Below, piece after piece: positions 25,813-34,965 of a DNA stretch of 64,000 nucleotides. A program made the position numbers and the translations under genes. The notes under the pieces were generated by a model. It saw only the letters and a list, made by a program, of their open reading frames with translations, was not told where the DNA came from and did not search any database. Positions within the stretch are counted from its first letter, which is position 1. Every line of letters begins with the position of its first letter. Source of the DNA: Streptomyces sp. DH37. GTDB lineage: Bacteria > Actinomycetota > Actinomycetes > Streptomycetales > Streptomycetaceae. The stretch spans positions 26,833 through 90,832 of the forward strand of contig NZ_JARVKV010000018.1 of NCBI RefSeq assembly GCF_029813835.1. The letters run 5' to 3'.

Positions 25813-26961
25813 CCTGCCCCTCGGTACGGCCGACGGGGGAGGAGAGCCGTATCCGGAAACGCTTCCGGAGACCCACGAGGGCTCCCGTGAACCGCATCCG
25901 GATCTGAGGGGGGCGGCGGCGGGCGAGGTGCTGGCCGAGTACCTCCACCGGCAGGCGACCGACTTCCTGCGCAGCCTGCGGCTGCACGAGGAGAGCGCGG
26001 GCAGCGCCGAGTCGGCGGCCGTCGCGGCCGAGGCCGTACGGATGCTGCGCCGCTCCGCCCGCCGCATCGGCGCGGCCCTGCGGGTCTACCGGCCGCTGAC
26101 CGACACCGCCCGGACCGACCAGCTCGGCGCCGAGCTGGTCTGGCTGTCGGGCGTGCTGGGGCGGGAGCGCGCGTACGAGGCGCGGCTGGACCGGCTGCTG
26201 GGGGCGCTGCACCGGCTGTCGTCCGCGCCCGCCGGGGCCGGCGAGACCGCCGGCCCGCCCGCCGGCCCGCCCACCCAGCGCGGCCCGTCGTCGCCCGGCG
26301 GCGGCCTGGGGATCGGCGCCGCCCGCGCCGGGGCGCTGCTGGAGCGGCAGCTCACCCTCGCCCGGACCCGCGCCCACTCCGCCGCCCTCCAGGCGCTCGG
26401 CTCCGCCCGCTTCCACGCCGTCGCCGACGCGGTGGCCGTCCTGGCCTCCGAGGCCCCGCTGGCCGGCGAGGCCGCCGCCCGCCCCGCCGTGCGCACGCTG
26501 CTGCCGCTGGCCGAGCTGGCCCACCGGCGCGCGGTGGAGGCCGTGGAGGCGCTGCCGCTGACCCGGGCCCGGCAGTCGTACAACGGCGAGGCGTTCGCCC
26601 ACACCCTCGCCGTCGACGGGGAGCTGGACGCCGCCTGGAACCAGGTGCGGCTGCTGGTGCGGCTGCGCCGGTACGCCCACGAGGTCCTGCGCGCCGACGA
26701 CCCGGCGCTGGCCGCCGCCGGCCGGGCGCTGGACCGGCACCGCGACGCGGCCGAGGCGGCCTCCGCGGCGGCCGCCGCCGCCCGCACACCCCGCATCGCC
26801 CCCGCCACCGCCTACGCGCTCGGGGTGCTCCACGCCGACCAGCGGCACGAGGTGGAGGCGGCGAGGTTCAGCTTCGGGCGGCTGTGGCACCCGGCGGTCT
26901 CGGCCCACCCGGCCGCGGCGGAGACGGCTCCGGTGGCGTCCGGCGCGGAGAGGAGCCGTTG

Positions 26962-26962
<1 letters not shown>
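25796..26962 (+). CDS. CHAD domain protein (polyphosphate-associated)
   Basis: The 388-residue protein starts at GTG 25796, 17 bases inside the ppk gene, with a GGAGG site. It is a helical CHAD protein, with the conserved start [22 protein letters not shown] near residues 80-100 and the later [19 protein letters not shown] helix. CHAD domains use conserved basic residues to bind polyphosphate granules. Residues about 140-170 are a Pro/Gly-rich insertion. Its stop overlaps the Nudix start (TGATG). The three-gene coupling supports a joint role in polyphosphate metabolism. Confidence 0.92.
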
Positions 26963-27456
<494 letters not shown>

Positions 27457-27521
27457 CAGCCCTTGTCATCCTCCGGGACCACCTGCTCCGACCTGGTCTT
27501 TCCCTGTAGTTGAGCGTGGGC

Positions 27522-27550
27522 TTGTCAATTTTCCTTCCTGGAGTTATATA
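27522..27550 (+). promoter_or_regulatory. Promoter of the small heat-shock gene
   Basis: TTGTCA (27522-27527) and TATATA (27545-27550) are 17 bases apart, a strong match to a vegetative promoter and the most A/T-rich spot nearby. A TGACA-5-TGTCA palindrome at 27454-27468 overlaps the Nudix stop and might be an operator. Confidence 0.65.
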
Positions 27551-27601
27551 GAAGACAGAGGGCATCACAGGACGGAGTGCCACGGAAGGAGATGACCCGT
27601 G

Positions 27602-28024
27602 ATGCTGATGCGTACCGACCCGTTCCGCGAGCTCGACCGCCTCACCGAGCAGCTGCTGGGCACCGCGGCCCGCCCGGTCGGAATGCCGATGGACGCCTAC
27701 CGCTCCGGTGACGACGTGGTGGTCCACTTCGACCTCCCCGGCGTCGACCCGGAGAGCATCGACCTCGACGTCGAGCGCAACGTCCTCACCGTCCACGCCG
27801 AGCGCCGGTGGCTCGGGCCGGAGGACGCCGAGCGGATCGCCGCCGAGCGGCCCACCGGCAAGTTCAGCCGGCAGCTCTTCCTCGGCGACACCCTGGACAC
27901 CGACCGGATCGACGCCTCGTACGACGCCGGCGTCCTGACGCTGCGCATCCCGGTGGCCGAGCAGGCCAAGCCGCGCAAGATCCAGATCAGCGGCGGCACC
28001 GACAAGAAGGAGCTGACCCGCTGA
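27602..28024 (+). CDS. Hsp20/alpha-crystallin small heat-shock protein
   Basis: This 140-residue protein has the alpha-crystallin domain: [58 protein letters not shown]. It ends in KPRKIQI, which supplies the I-x-I type motif used for oligomerisation. It holds unfolding proteins under heat stress. The ATG at 27602 or the overlapping GTG at 27599 could start it; AAGGAG lies 7-10 bases upstream. The gene has its own strong promoter and is followed by a terminator. Confidence 0.93.
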   Translation: MLMRTDPFRELDRLTEQLLGTAARPVGMPMDAYRSGDDVVVHFDLPGVDPESIDLDVERNVLTVHAERRWLGPEDAERIAAERPTGKFSRQLFLGDTLDTDRIDASYDAGVLTLRIPVAEQAKPRKIQISGGTDKKELTR

Positions 28025-28028
28025 CGCC

Positions 28029-28057
28029 GGGGGCGGCCCGGCCGAGGGGCCGCCCCC
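28029..28057. terminator. Terminator between convergent hsp20 and methyltransferase genes
   Basis: A perfect 10-bp GC stem (28029-28038 with 28048-28057) with a 9-base loop fills the gap between the two converging genes. Confidence 0.65.
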
Positions 28058-28882
28058 TCACGTCCCCTTCCCGCTCCCGCCCGGCGCCAGGGCCTCCCAC
28101 CGCACGGTGACCTCGCCCTGGCGCCAGCGGCGCGGCCCGTCCACGACCGGCCAGTGGGCGGCGACCTCCTTCACCGACCGCATCCAGCGCTGCCGCGCGC
28201 CCAGCGCGGCGTAGGGGGAGGCCGCGGCCCAGGCCCGGTCCAGGTCGCGCAGGAAGGCGTGCACCGGCTCGCCCGGGACGTTGCGGTGGATGAGCGCCTT
28301 GGGCAGCCGTTCGGCCAGGTCGGACGGGGTGGCCAGGGAGCCGAGCCGGGCCGCGAGCGTCACCGTGCGCGGGCCCTCCGGGCCGATCGCGACCCACGCG
28401 TGCCGCCGTCCGATCTCGTCGCACGTCCCCTCGACCAGCAGCCCGCCGGGCGCCAGGCGGGAACGCAGCCGGTCCCAGACGGGGACGACCTCCCGCTCGC
28501 CGTACTGCCGCAGGACGTTCGCGGCCCGGATCAGCATCGGCCGCCGCCCGCCGGGCAGCGGCACCTCGAAGCCGCCGTGGGCGAAGACCAGCCCGTGGCG
28601 CTCGTACGGCCGGGCCGCCTCGACCCGTGCCGGGTCGATCTCGATCCCGACGACGCTCACGTCCGGGCACACCACCCGCAGCCGCTCCAGCAGCTCCACG
28701 GCGGTCCAGGGCGCGGCCCCGTACCCCAGGTCCACGGCGACGGGGCCGTGCGGATCGGCGGTACGGCGCAGCGCGGGGCCGTGGACGCCGGCGATCCAGC
28801 GGTCCATGCGCCGCAGCCGGTTCGGATGCGTCGTTCCCCGCGTGGCGGACCCCACGGGCCGCTCCGCCGCACGCCTGCCCAT
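28058..28882 (-). CDS. Class I SAM-dependent methyltransferase
   Basis: This 274-residue protein has a Rossmann methyltransferase core. Motif I is AVDLGYGAAPWTAVELLERL, the acidic end of strand 2 is VVGIEIDPARVEAA, and a post-motif strand is FAHGGFEVP. The phrase 'VDLGYGA.PWTA.EL' is typical of a group of uncharacterised actinobacterial methyltransferases. The substrate is unknown. The N-terminal 25 residues are basic. The gene stands alone, bounded by terminators on both sides. Confidence 0.85.
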   Translation of the reverse strand: MGRRAAERPVGSATRGTTHPNRLRRMDRWIAGVHGPALRRTADPHGPVAVDLGYGAAPWTAVELLERLRVVCPDVSVVGIEIDPARVEAARPYERHGLVFAHGGFEVPLPGGRRPMLIRAANVLRQYGEREVVPVWDRLRSRLAPGGLLVEGTCDEIGRRHAWVAIGPEGPRTVTLAARLGSLATPSDLAERLPKALIHRNVPGEPVHAFLRDLDRAWAAASPYAALGARQRWMRSVKEVAAHWPVVDGPRRWRQGEVTVRWEALAPGGSGKGT

Positions 28883-28912
28883 GGCGCAACCCTACGGTGT
28901 GCGGAGGACGGC

Positions 28913-28955
28913 GCGGCCCCGGTGCTCCGGGCACTGCCCGGAGCACCGGGGCCGC
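28913..28955 (-). terminator. Very strong hairpin downstream of the LAETG surface protein gene
   Basis: A perfect 19-bp stem (28913-28931 with 28937-28955) with a 5-base loop ends 22 bases beyond the stop at 28978. Confidence 0.75.
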
Positions 28956-28977
28956 GGGGACCGCGGTCGTCCGGGCC

Positions 28978-29934
28978 TCAGTGCCCGGCGGCCCGGCGGC
29001 GCCGGACGGCGAACAGCACGCCGCCGCCGGCCAGCAGCAGCGCGGCGGCCCCGCCGGCGACGGGCCCGACGTTGCCGCCGCCGGTCTCGGCCAGGTTGCC
29101 GCCGTCGGACGGGTTCTCGGGGCCGGTGGTCGGCGCGACGGACTCGGAGGCCTCCGGGGCCTGCGGGGACTCACCGCCGGGCGCCGACTCCGAGGGGGCC
29201 GGGGGCAGCGACTCCGAGGGGGTCGCGGAGGGCTCCTCCGAGGACGGCGGGGTGGGCTCGGTGGTCTCCGGCGGGGTCTCGGAAGGAGTTCCGGGCGGGG
29301 ACTGCGAGGGCTCGGACGGGGCCGGGGCCGGGGACTCCTCCAGGCACGCGCGCGTACCGCCGTTCCAGGCGGCGATCAGCTTGTCCTTGATCACCGGCCG
29401 GTCCGGGCCGACCGGCAGCGGCCCGTGGCCCTCGCCGGTTCCGCCGTCGAACCGGGTGCCGCCCCGGTAGAGGTCGATCTGCGCGTAGCAGCCCTCGTCG
29501 GGCACCGCGATGTCCAGGGTGTCGACGGCGCCCTTCTTCAGGGAGACGGTGTCGAAGTCGTGGAAGACCTGTTCGCCGGAGGTCTCCCAGGTGGGGCCGT
29601 GGGTGCGGTAGGCGGCGAGGGAGGCGGTGCAGGAGTCGGCCCGCTGCGCGGCCCGGACGTGGATGTGGACCGTGCCCTCCTCGGTGGGCCTCAGGCTGAC
29701 GTTGTCCACCTTGACGGAGGAGTGCCAGCTCCTGCCGTCGAGGGAGAACTCGCAGTTGTCGGCCGCGGACTTCTGGCCCGCGCCCTCTCCCGGCCGGAAG
29801 CCGGAGGAACTCCCCCTGTCCCAGCCGTCGCCGCCGGAGTGGGCGGCGGCGGTGGCGGCACCGCCCGCGGCGAGCGCCAGGGCGACGGCGCCCGTGCTCA
29901 GCAGCCGCATGGCGGAGCGATTCACTATGGGCAT
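28978..29934 (-). CDS. Cell-wall-anchored surface protein with LAETG sorting signal
   Basis: The 318-residue protein has a signal peptide (about 1-31, MRLLSTGAVALALAAGGAATAAAHS), a compact secreted domain of about 150 residues with four Cys, and a Pro/Ser/Glu-rich stalk (about 205-280). A sortase signal follows: LAETG, a hydrophobic helix (GPVAGGAAALLLAGGGVLFAV) and RRRR. LAxTG is the motif used by class E sortases in Streptomyces. The secreted domain has a TSGEQVFHDFDTVSLKKG core that I cannot name. No sortase gene is in the window, so a housekeeping one would be used. Confidence 0.85.
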   Translation of the reverse strand: MPIVNRSAMRLLSTGAVALALAAGGAATAAAHSGGDGWDRGSSSGFRPGEGAGQKSAADNCEFSLDGRSWHSSVKVDNVSLRPTEEGTVHIHVRAAQRADSCTASLAAYRTHGPTWETSGEQVFHDFDTVSLKKGAVDTLDIAVPDEGCYAQIDLYRGGTRFDGGTGEGHGPLPVGPDRPVIKDKLIAAWNGGTRACLEESPAPAPSEPSQSPPGTPSETPPETTEPTPPSSEEPSATPSESLPPAPSESAPGGESPQAPEASESVAPTTGPENPSDGGNLAETGGGNVGPVAGGAAALLLAGGGVLFAVRRRRAAGH

Positions 29935-30246
29935 GTTTTTCCCAACACGATGTCGGTGCGGAAGCCGACCGGCGCACGGCGCGCGCCGTCCGCTCCCGGG
30001 GCGCGATGGTCAGGCCGCGCGGACGCGGGAGGGCATGCCGGGCCGGGTCGGGCTGAAGGGTCGGAAGAACGCACGCGGAGCACGGTGGCACCGCGGCACC
30101 ATGCATCGTTGTGGCCCGTGTGAAACCTGTCAACCTCAGTGGTCTCCACACCGTTCATCGTTCACCGGTGCGCACCCGTCCCTTCGCGGAGCCGGGGCGC
30201 CCGGGGTGCTCGGGGTGCCCGGGGTGCCCGGAGCGCCCGGGGTCCC
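29935..30246. other. Intergenic region upstream of the surface protein
   Basis: The part near 29940-30170 should hold the promoter of the surface protein gene, but I cannot fix its elements. Bases 30190-30246 are a run of CGGGGTGCCCGG-like units, which look like degenerate short repeats. No gene is supported. Confidence 0.4.
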
Positions 30247-30268
30247 GGGGGCGCGGCCCCGCGCCCCC
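30247..30268 (-). terminator. Hairpin abutting the stop of the caspase-WD40 gene
   Basis: A 10-bp GC-rich stem (30247-30256 with 30259-30268), read with a tight loop, starts at the last base of the stop codon. Confidence 0.5.
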
Positions 30269-32256
30269 TACTCCACGGCCCAGAGCCGGACCGAGTGGTC
30301 CGCGCCGGCGCTGGCGAGCGTCCTCCCGTCGGGGCTGAAGGTGAGCATCCAGATCTCGTTGACGTGACCGGTGAGGGTCCTCAGGGATTTCCCGGTCCCC
30401 GCGTCCCAGAGCCTGATCGTGTGGTCCGTGCTGCCGCTGGCCAGGGTCTTCCCGTCGGGGCTGAACGCCGCCCAGTTGACGTCGTCGGTGTGGTCGGTGA
30501 GGGTCCTCACGGTCTCCCCGGTCTCCGGTCTCCACAGCCGTACGGTGTTGTCCGTGCTGCTGCTGGCGAGGGTCTTCCCGTCGGGGGAGTAGGCCACCGA
30601 GAAGACGCCGTCGGTGTGACCGGTGAGGGTCTTCAGCGGTTTCCCGGTCTCCGCGTCCCAGAGCCTGACCGTGTGGTCGGTGCTGCTGCTGGCGAGGGTC
30701 TTCCCGTCGGGGGAGTAGGTCACCGAGAGGACGGAGTCGGTGTGGCCGGTGAGGGTCTTCAGCGACTTTCCGGTCCGTGTGTCCCAGAGCCTGATCGCGT
30801 GGTCCTCGCTGCCGCTGGCCAGGATCTTGCCGTCGCGGGAGAAGCTCGCCCAGTAGACGTTGTCGGTGTGGTCGGTGAGGGTTCTCAGCGGCTTTCCGGT
30901 CTCCGCGTCCCACAACCGGACGGCGTCGTCCGTTCCGGTGCTGGCGAGGGTCTTCCCGTCGGGGGAGTAGGTCACCGAGAGGACGGAGCCGGTGTGGCCG
31001 GTGAGGGTCTTCAGCGGCCTTCCGGTCCGTGTGTCCCAGAGCCTGATCGTGCGGTCCTCGCTGCCGCTGGCCAGGGTCCTGCCGTCACGGGAGAAGGCCA
31101 CGGACATGACCTCGTCGCCGTGTCCGTCGAAGGAGCCGGGCCGGCCGGTGGGGGCCGCGCCGCCCGAAGGCGCGGCCCTGCCCTCCGTGCCCGTCCCGTC
31201 GGCCGCCTCCGGTCCGGCCCGGTCGTCGGGGTAGTAGATCCACAGGAGAGCGGCGAGGACCGCGAGGAAGGCCAGACCGGCGACGACACGGACGTTCGAG
31301 GCAGCCGCGCGGAACCGCGCGGGCGCCGATGCCGCGGCCTCCAGCGCGGCGGTGTGCTCGCGCAGCCGCTCCACCTCCCGTTCCCGCTCGGCGGCCTCCT
31401 CCTGGAGGTCCCGGATCCGGGCCTCCAGCGCGGTGACGATCTCGCGCAGGCGCCGGCTCTCCTCGGCCGGGTCGGCGTGGGTCTCCGGCGGGGCGGCGTT
31501 GCGGGCGAAGACGAAGTCGCGGGCGGCGTCCACGACGCGGGCCCTGGGCGGCACGGGCCGCCCGTCGCGGGCGAGGTTCTCCTGCATCCGCGTGAACAGC
31601 GAGTGCAGCGTGAGCTCCGGAGGGTGCCCGGGCATGCCCGTCTCGACGAGGTCGGCCAGGTACTTGGTGAAGTACGTCTGGGGCCGGGCGAGCCCCGGGT
31701 CCGTCTCGAACCATGCGGGTGTGTTCGCGGCACTGGCCGCCATGGTGTAGGCGCCCGTGCCGGCCGTCAGTTCCACGACCTCCTCGCCGGAGGCCGCCAA
31801 CCTGCCGTCGCGGCCGATGGCCAGGCCGGAGAAGCAGCAGTCCAGGATCACGATCTTCATCGCGGCCGGGCTGCGGACCAGGGCCCTGCGGACGGCCTCG
31901 AACGGCAGACTCGTGGTGGTCCGGCGGTGCGGCTCGGTGCGGGAGCCGACCAGACCGAGGCACAGCTCGTCGTCCTCGTCGATCTGACCGTGGCCGACGT
32001 AGTAGAACAGCGCCACGTCCCGGGTGTCGGCGAAGTGGGAGACCAGCTGGTCGGGGAGTTCGCCCGGACCGGACTGGTTGCCCAGCACGGTCAGCCGGTG
32101 CGGCGGCCAGCCGCACAGCGGTCCGGTGAGGAGGGCGGTCATGCGCGCGATGCTGTGCTGCGCGGCGGGGACCGGCGGGAGGTGGAGGTAGTCCCAGGTG
32201 CCCAGCAGGACGGCCCTGGAGCGGGTGTAGTCGCGCAGCGGGGAGCCGTCAGTCAT
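30268..32256 (-). CDS. Caspase-like protease fused to a membrane helix and seven WD40 repeats
   Basis: The 662-residue protein has four parts. A caspase-like (peptidase C14) domain spans about 1-255, with catalytic His 89 in FYYVGHGQ and Cys 141 in ILDCCFSG. A coiled coil lies at about 262-312 (LREIVTALEARIRDLQEEAA). One membrane helix lies at about 323-341. Seven WD40 repeats of 42 residues run from about 378 to the end (SPDGKTLASGS..T..LWD). WD repeats 3 and 6 begin with DHTD where others begin with GHT, and blocks of repeats are nearly identical. It is coupled to the EACC1-like gene. I infer a conflict or suicide effector whose protease is triggered by binding to the propeller. Confidence 0.9.
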   Translation of the reverse strand: MTDGSPLRDYTRSRAVLLGTWDYLHLPPVPAAQHSIARMTALLTGPLCGWPPHRLTVLGNQSGPGELPDQLVSHFADTRDVALFYYVGHGQIDEDDELCLGLVGSRTEPHRRTTTSLPFEAVRRALVRSPAAMKIVILDCCFSGLAIGRDGRLAASGEEVVELTAGTGAYTMAASAANTPAWFETDPGLARPQTYFTKYLADLVETGMPGHPPELTLHSLFTRMQENLARDGRPVPPRARVVDAARDFVFARNAAPPETHADPAEESRRLREIVTALEARIRDLQEEAAEREREVERLREHTAALEAAASAPARFRAAASNVRVVAGLAFLAVLAALLWIYYPDDRAGPEAADGTGTEGRAAPSGGAAPTGRPGSFDGHGDEVMSVAFSRDGRTLASGSEDRTIRLWDTRTGRPLKTLTGHTGSVLSVTYSPDGKTLASTGTDDAVRLWDAETGKPLRTLTDHTDNVYWASFSRDGKILASGSEDHAIRLWDTRTGKSLKTLTGHTDSVLSVTYSPDGKTLASSSTDHTVRLWDAETGKPLKTLTGHTDGVFSVAYSPDGKTLASSSTDNTVRLWRPETGETVRTLTDHTDDVNWAAFSPDGKTLASGSTDHTIRLWDAGTGKSLRTLTGHVNEIWMLTFSPDGRTLASAGADHSVRLWAVE

Positions 32257-32581
32257 CGAGGAGCCGTTCCAGGACGGGCATGATGTCGTCGATGTTGGTC
32301 GCCTCCAGCGTGAACTCCTCGCCGCGGAACTTCATGGTGATCCTCAGGCCGGTGCGCCGGGAGCGGAGGTACTGCGGGAGGACGCGTACGGCGGCGATCA
32401 GGGCGCCGCTGCCGCCCAGCACGGTCAGGGTGTCCAGTGCGCCCTGCTCACCCACGCCCGGCTTCCCGGCGACCCGGGAGACCTCCACTCCGGGGGTTGT
32501 GGCCAGCCACTTCACGAGGGAGGCCAGCTCCTTCTGCTCGGGGACCGCCAGTTCGATGCGGCGACGGTCTTCTGCGGTCAT
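32249..32581 (-). CDS. EACC1-like small protein (effector-associated constant component)
   Basis: The 110-residue protein has a short N-terminal helix region (VPEQKELASLVKWLATTPGV), a glycine-rich hydrophobic segment (LGGSGALIAAVRVLPQYLRSRR) and an end with ITMKFRGEEFTLEA and a final helix. This pattern is that of proteins annotated as effector-associated constant component EACC1, which accompany variable effectors such as caspases in actinobacterial conflict systems. Its 3' end overlaps the caspase gene by 8 bases. The ATG at 32581 has AAGGGG upstream; an ATG at 32656 would add 25 residues rich in His, Glu and Gln (HEEHQ-like units). Confidence 0.75.
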   Translation of the reverse strand: MTAEDRRRIELAVPEQKELASLVKWLATTPGVEVSRVAGKPGVGEQGALDTLTVLGGSGALIAAVRVLPQYLRSRRTGLRITMKFRGEEFTLEATNIDDIMPVLERLLDD

Positions 32582-32940
32582 GTGCAAGGCCCCTTCCCGG
32601 TGTCCCTGGTGATCCTGGTGTTCTTCGTGTTCCTGGTGTTCTTCGTGTGCGTCCATGCGCCCGCGGCCCTCGTCCGGGAGCGCGGCGCCGGCTCCCCGCC
32701 ACGGCCGAGCCGTCACGGAGGATGTGCGGAACGTCACGTTAGGCAGTCCGGCGCCCCGCTGTCCGGCCGACGGCGGAATCAGGACACGCGGGTGCCGCGG
32801 GGCGGGAGCCGCTTCCGCTCGCGGCGCCGGACAGGAGCAGTCACGATTTGGCAAAACGGGAAGGGAACCCGTCCGGCCGCTGGTTGCACCGGGGAGAGCG
32901 GACCGTCGCTCGGCGTCCCACTCCGGAGGAGGCAGCGCAG

Positions 32941-34260
32941 GTGAGCCCGCATTCCACCAGGCTCGGTCGGCGGCTACACCGGTTCACGCGACGGCCCCGC
33001 CGCGTGGCCATGCTCAGCGTGCACACCTCGCCGCTGCACCAGCCCGGCACCGGCGACGCCGGAGGCATGAACGTCTACATCGTCGAACTGGCCCGGCAGC
33101 TCGCCGCCCAGGGCATCGAGGTCGAGGTCTTCACCCGCGCGACCACCGGCATGCTCCCGCCCACCGTCGAGCTGGCCCCCGGCGTGCTGGTGCGGCACGT
33201 CGACGCCGGCCCCTACGAGGGGCTCGCCAAGGAGGACCTGCCCGCCCAGCTCTGCGCCTTCACCCACGGCGTGATGCGCGCCTGGGCCCGGCACCGGCCC
33301 GGCCACTACGACCTGGTCCACTCCCACTACTGGCTCTCCGGCCACGTCGGCTGGCTCGCCGCCGAACGCTGGGGCGTCCCCCTGGTGCACGCCATGCACA
33401 CCATGGCCAAGGTCAAGAACGCCGCGCTCGCCGAGGGCGACACCCCCGAACCGGCCGCCCGCGTGATCGGCGAGACGCAGATCGTACGGGCCGCCGACCG
33501 GCTCATCGCCAACACCGCCGAGGAGGCGGGCGAACTCGTCCGCCACTACGACGCCGATCCCGCCCGCACGGCCGTCGTCCACCCCGGCGTCAACCTCGAC
33601 CGCTTCCGCCCGGCCGACGGCCGCGCCGCCGCGCGCGCCCGCCTCGGACTGCCGCAGGACGCGTTCATCCCCCTGTTCGCCGGGCGGATACAGCCCCTCA
33701 AGGCCCCCGACGTCCTGCTGCACGCCACCCGCCTGCTGCTCGACGCCGACCCCTCCCTGCGCGAACGCCTCGTCGTCCCCGTCGTCGGCGGACCCAGCGG
33801 CAGCGGGCTCGCCAAGCCCGAGCAGCTCCAGAAGCTCGCCGCCCGCCTGGGCATCACCGACGTCGTGTGCTTCCGGCCGCCGGTCGGCCAGGAACTGCTC
33901 GCCGACTGGTACCGCGCGGCGAGCGTGCTGGTGATGCCGTCCCACAGTGAGTCCTTCGGCCTGGTGGCCGTGGAGGCCCAGGCGTGCGGCACCCCCGTCG
34001 TCGCCGCGGCCGTCGGCGGACTGCCGGTGGCGGTGCGCGACGGGGTCAGCGGCTTCCTGATCGACGGCCACGAACCGGCCGGCTACGCGCGGGCGCTGCG
34101 CCGCCTGATCGACGACCGCGCCCTCGCGGCCCGGATGGGCGAGGCCGCGGCCCGCCACGCGAGCGGCTTCGGCTGGGACACCACGGCCGCCGCCACCGCC
34201 GAGGTGTACGCCGAGGCGATGGCCGGACGGCGCCGTCACCTACGATCGGCCCATGGGTGA
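32941..34260 (+). CDS. mshA: D-inositol-3-phosphate glycosyltransferase
   Basis: The 439-residue GT4 glycosyltransferase opens with [33 protein letters not shown] in its first Rossmann domain. It has the E-X7-E donor motif in [22 protein letters not shown]. It makes GlcNAc-Ins-P, the first step of mycothiol synthesis. GTG 32941 is chosen because GGAGGAGG lies 8 bases upstream; the in-frame ATG at 32848 would add 31 residues unlike the family. It overlaps the next gene by 8 bases. Confidence 0.95.
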   Translation: MSPHSTRLGRRLHRFTRRPRRVAMLSVHTSPLHQPGTGDAGGMNVYIVELARQLAAQGIEVEVFTRATTGMLPPTVELAPGVLVRHVDAGPYEGLAKEDLPAQLCAFTHGVMRAWARHRPGHYDLVHSHYWLSGHVGWLAAERWGVPLVHAMHTMAKVKNAALAEGDTPEPAARVIGETQIVRAADRLIANTAEEAGELVRHYDADPARTAVVHPGVNLDRFRPADGRAAARARLGLPQDAFIPLFAGRIQPLKAPDVLLHATRLLLDADPSLRERLVVPVVGGPSGSGLAKPEQLQKLAARLGITDVVCFRPPVGQELLADWYRAASVLVMPSHSESFGLVAVEAQACGTPVVAAAVGGLPVAVRDGVSGFLIDGHEPAGYARALRRLIDDRALAARMGEAAARHASGFGWDTTAAATAEVYAEAMAGRRRHLRSAHG

Positions 34261-34765
34261 CAACAACGGCAGCGACGTGAACACCAGGGCCAGGGCCGCG
34301 ATCGAGCAGGCGCTGAACGACGCCGACCTGACGTGGGAGAGCCCGTCCGACGGCGGCTACGTCGTCACGCTGCCGGGCACCCGCAAGCTCTCCACCACCT
34401 GCTCGCTGATCGTCGGCAGGCACTCCCTGTCCGTCAACGCCTTCGTCGTCCGCCGCCCCGACGAGAACCACGCCGAGGTCCACCGCTGGCTGCTGGAGCG
34501 CAACACCCGCCTGTACGGGCTGGGGTACGCCCTCGACAGCCTCGGCGACGTCTACCTGGTGGGGAAGTTCCCGCTGGCCGCCGTCACCCCCGAGGAGGTG
34601 GACCGGCTGCTCGGCGTGGTCGTGGAGAACGCCGACGGGGCCTTCAACACCCTGCTGGAGATGGGCTTCGCCTCCTCGATCCGCAAGGAGTACGCCTGGC
34701 GGACCTCCCGCGGCGAGTCCACGCGCAACCTGGAGGCGTTCGGGCGCCTGCTGCGCGACGAGTGA
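34253..34765 (+). CDS. YbjN-domain protein
   Basis: The 170-residue protein has the YbjN pattern: a helix ([14 protein letters not shown]), then [15 protein letters not shown] and the strands [24 protein letters not shown]. It ends in conserved GMDP-like helices. YbjN proteins are chaperone-like with the fold of type III secretion chaperones; their role in actinobacteria is not established. The ATG overlaps the end of mshA by 8 bases, and this order is usual in Streptomyces, which suggests co-expression rather than a mycothiol enzyme. Confidence 0.9.
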   Translation: MGDNNGSDVNTRARAAIEQALNDADLTWESPSDGGYVVTLPGTRKLSTTCSLIVGRHSLSVNAFVVRRPDENHAEVHRWLLERNTRLYGLGYALDSLGDVYLVGKFPLAAVTPEEVDRLLGVVVENADGAFNTLLEMGFASSIRKEYAWRTSRGESTRNLEAFGRLLRDE

Positions 34766-34965
34766 GCGGGCGCGCCCCGCGACCGTAGGCGCACACGGCC
34801 CCGGTGTTCATGTGGCGGAAGCCCATGCCCCGGGGCCCGCCTGTGTGCGGCGCGGACATTGCCGGTACCCATGGGTGAGGCGGACGCTGCCAGGCGTCAC
34901 CCCTGTGAGCCGGCCACCCGTCGGTGGCCCGTCCCGTACGCGACCCGCCGAGGAGCCCTCACGCC

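Noticed and set aside
23608..26067. An 819-codon open frame on the minus strand
   Set aside because: It lies opposite ppk and the start of the CHAD gene and has no domain pattern.
30283..31140. Regular repeats resembling a CRISPR array
   Set aside because: The 126-bp period encodes WD40 repeats in frame; there are no unique spacers and no cas genes.
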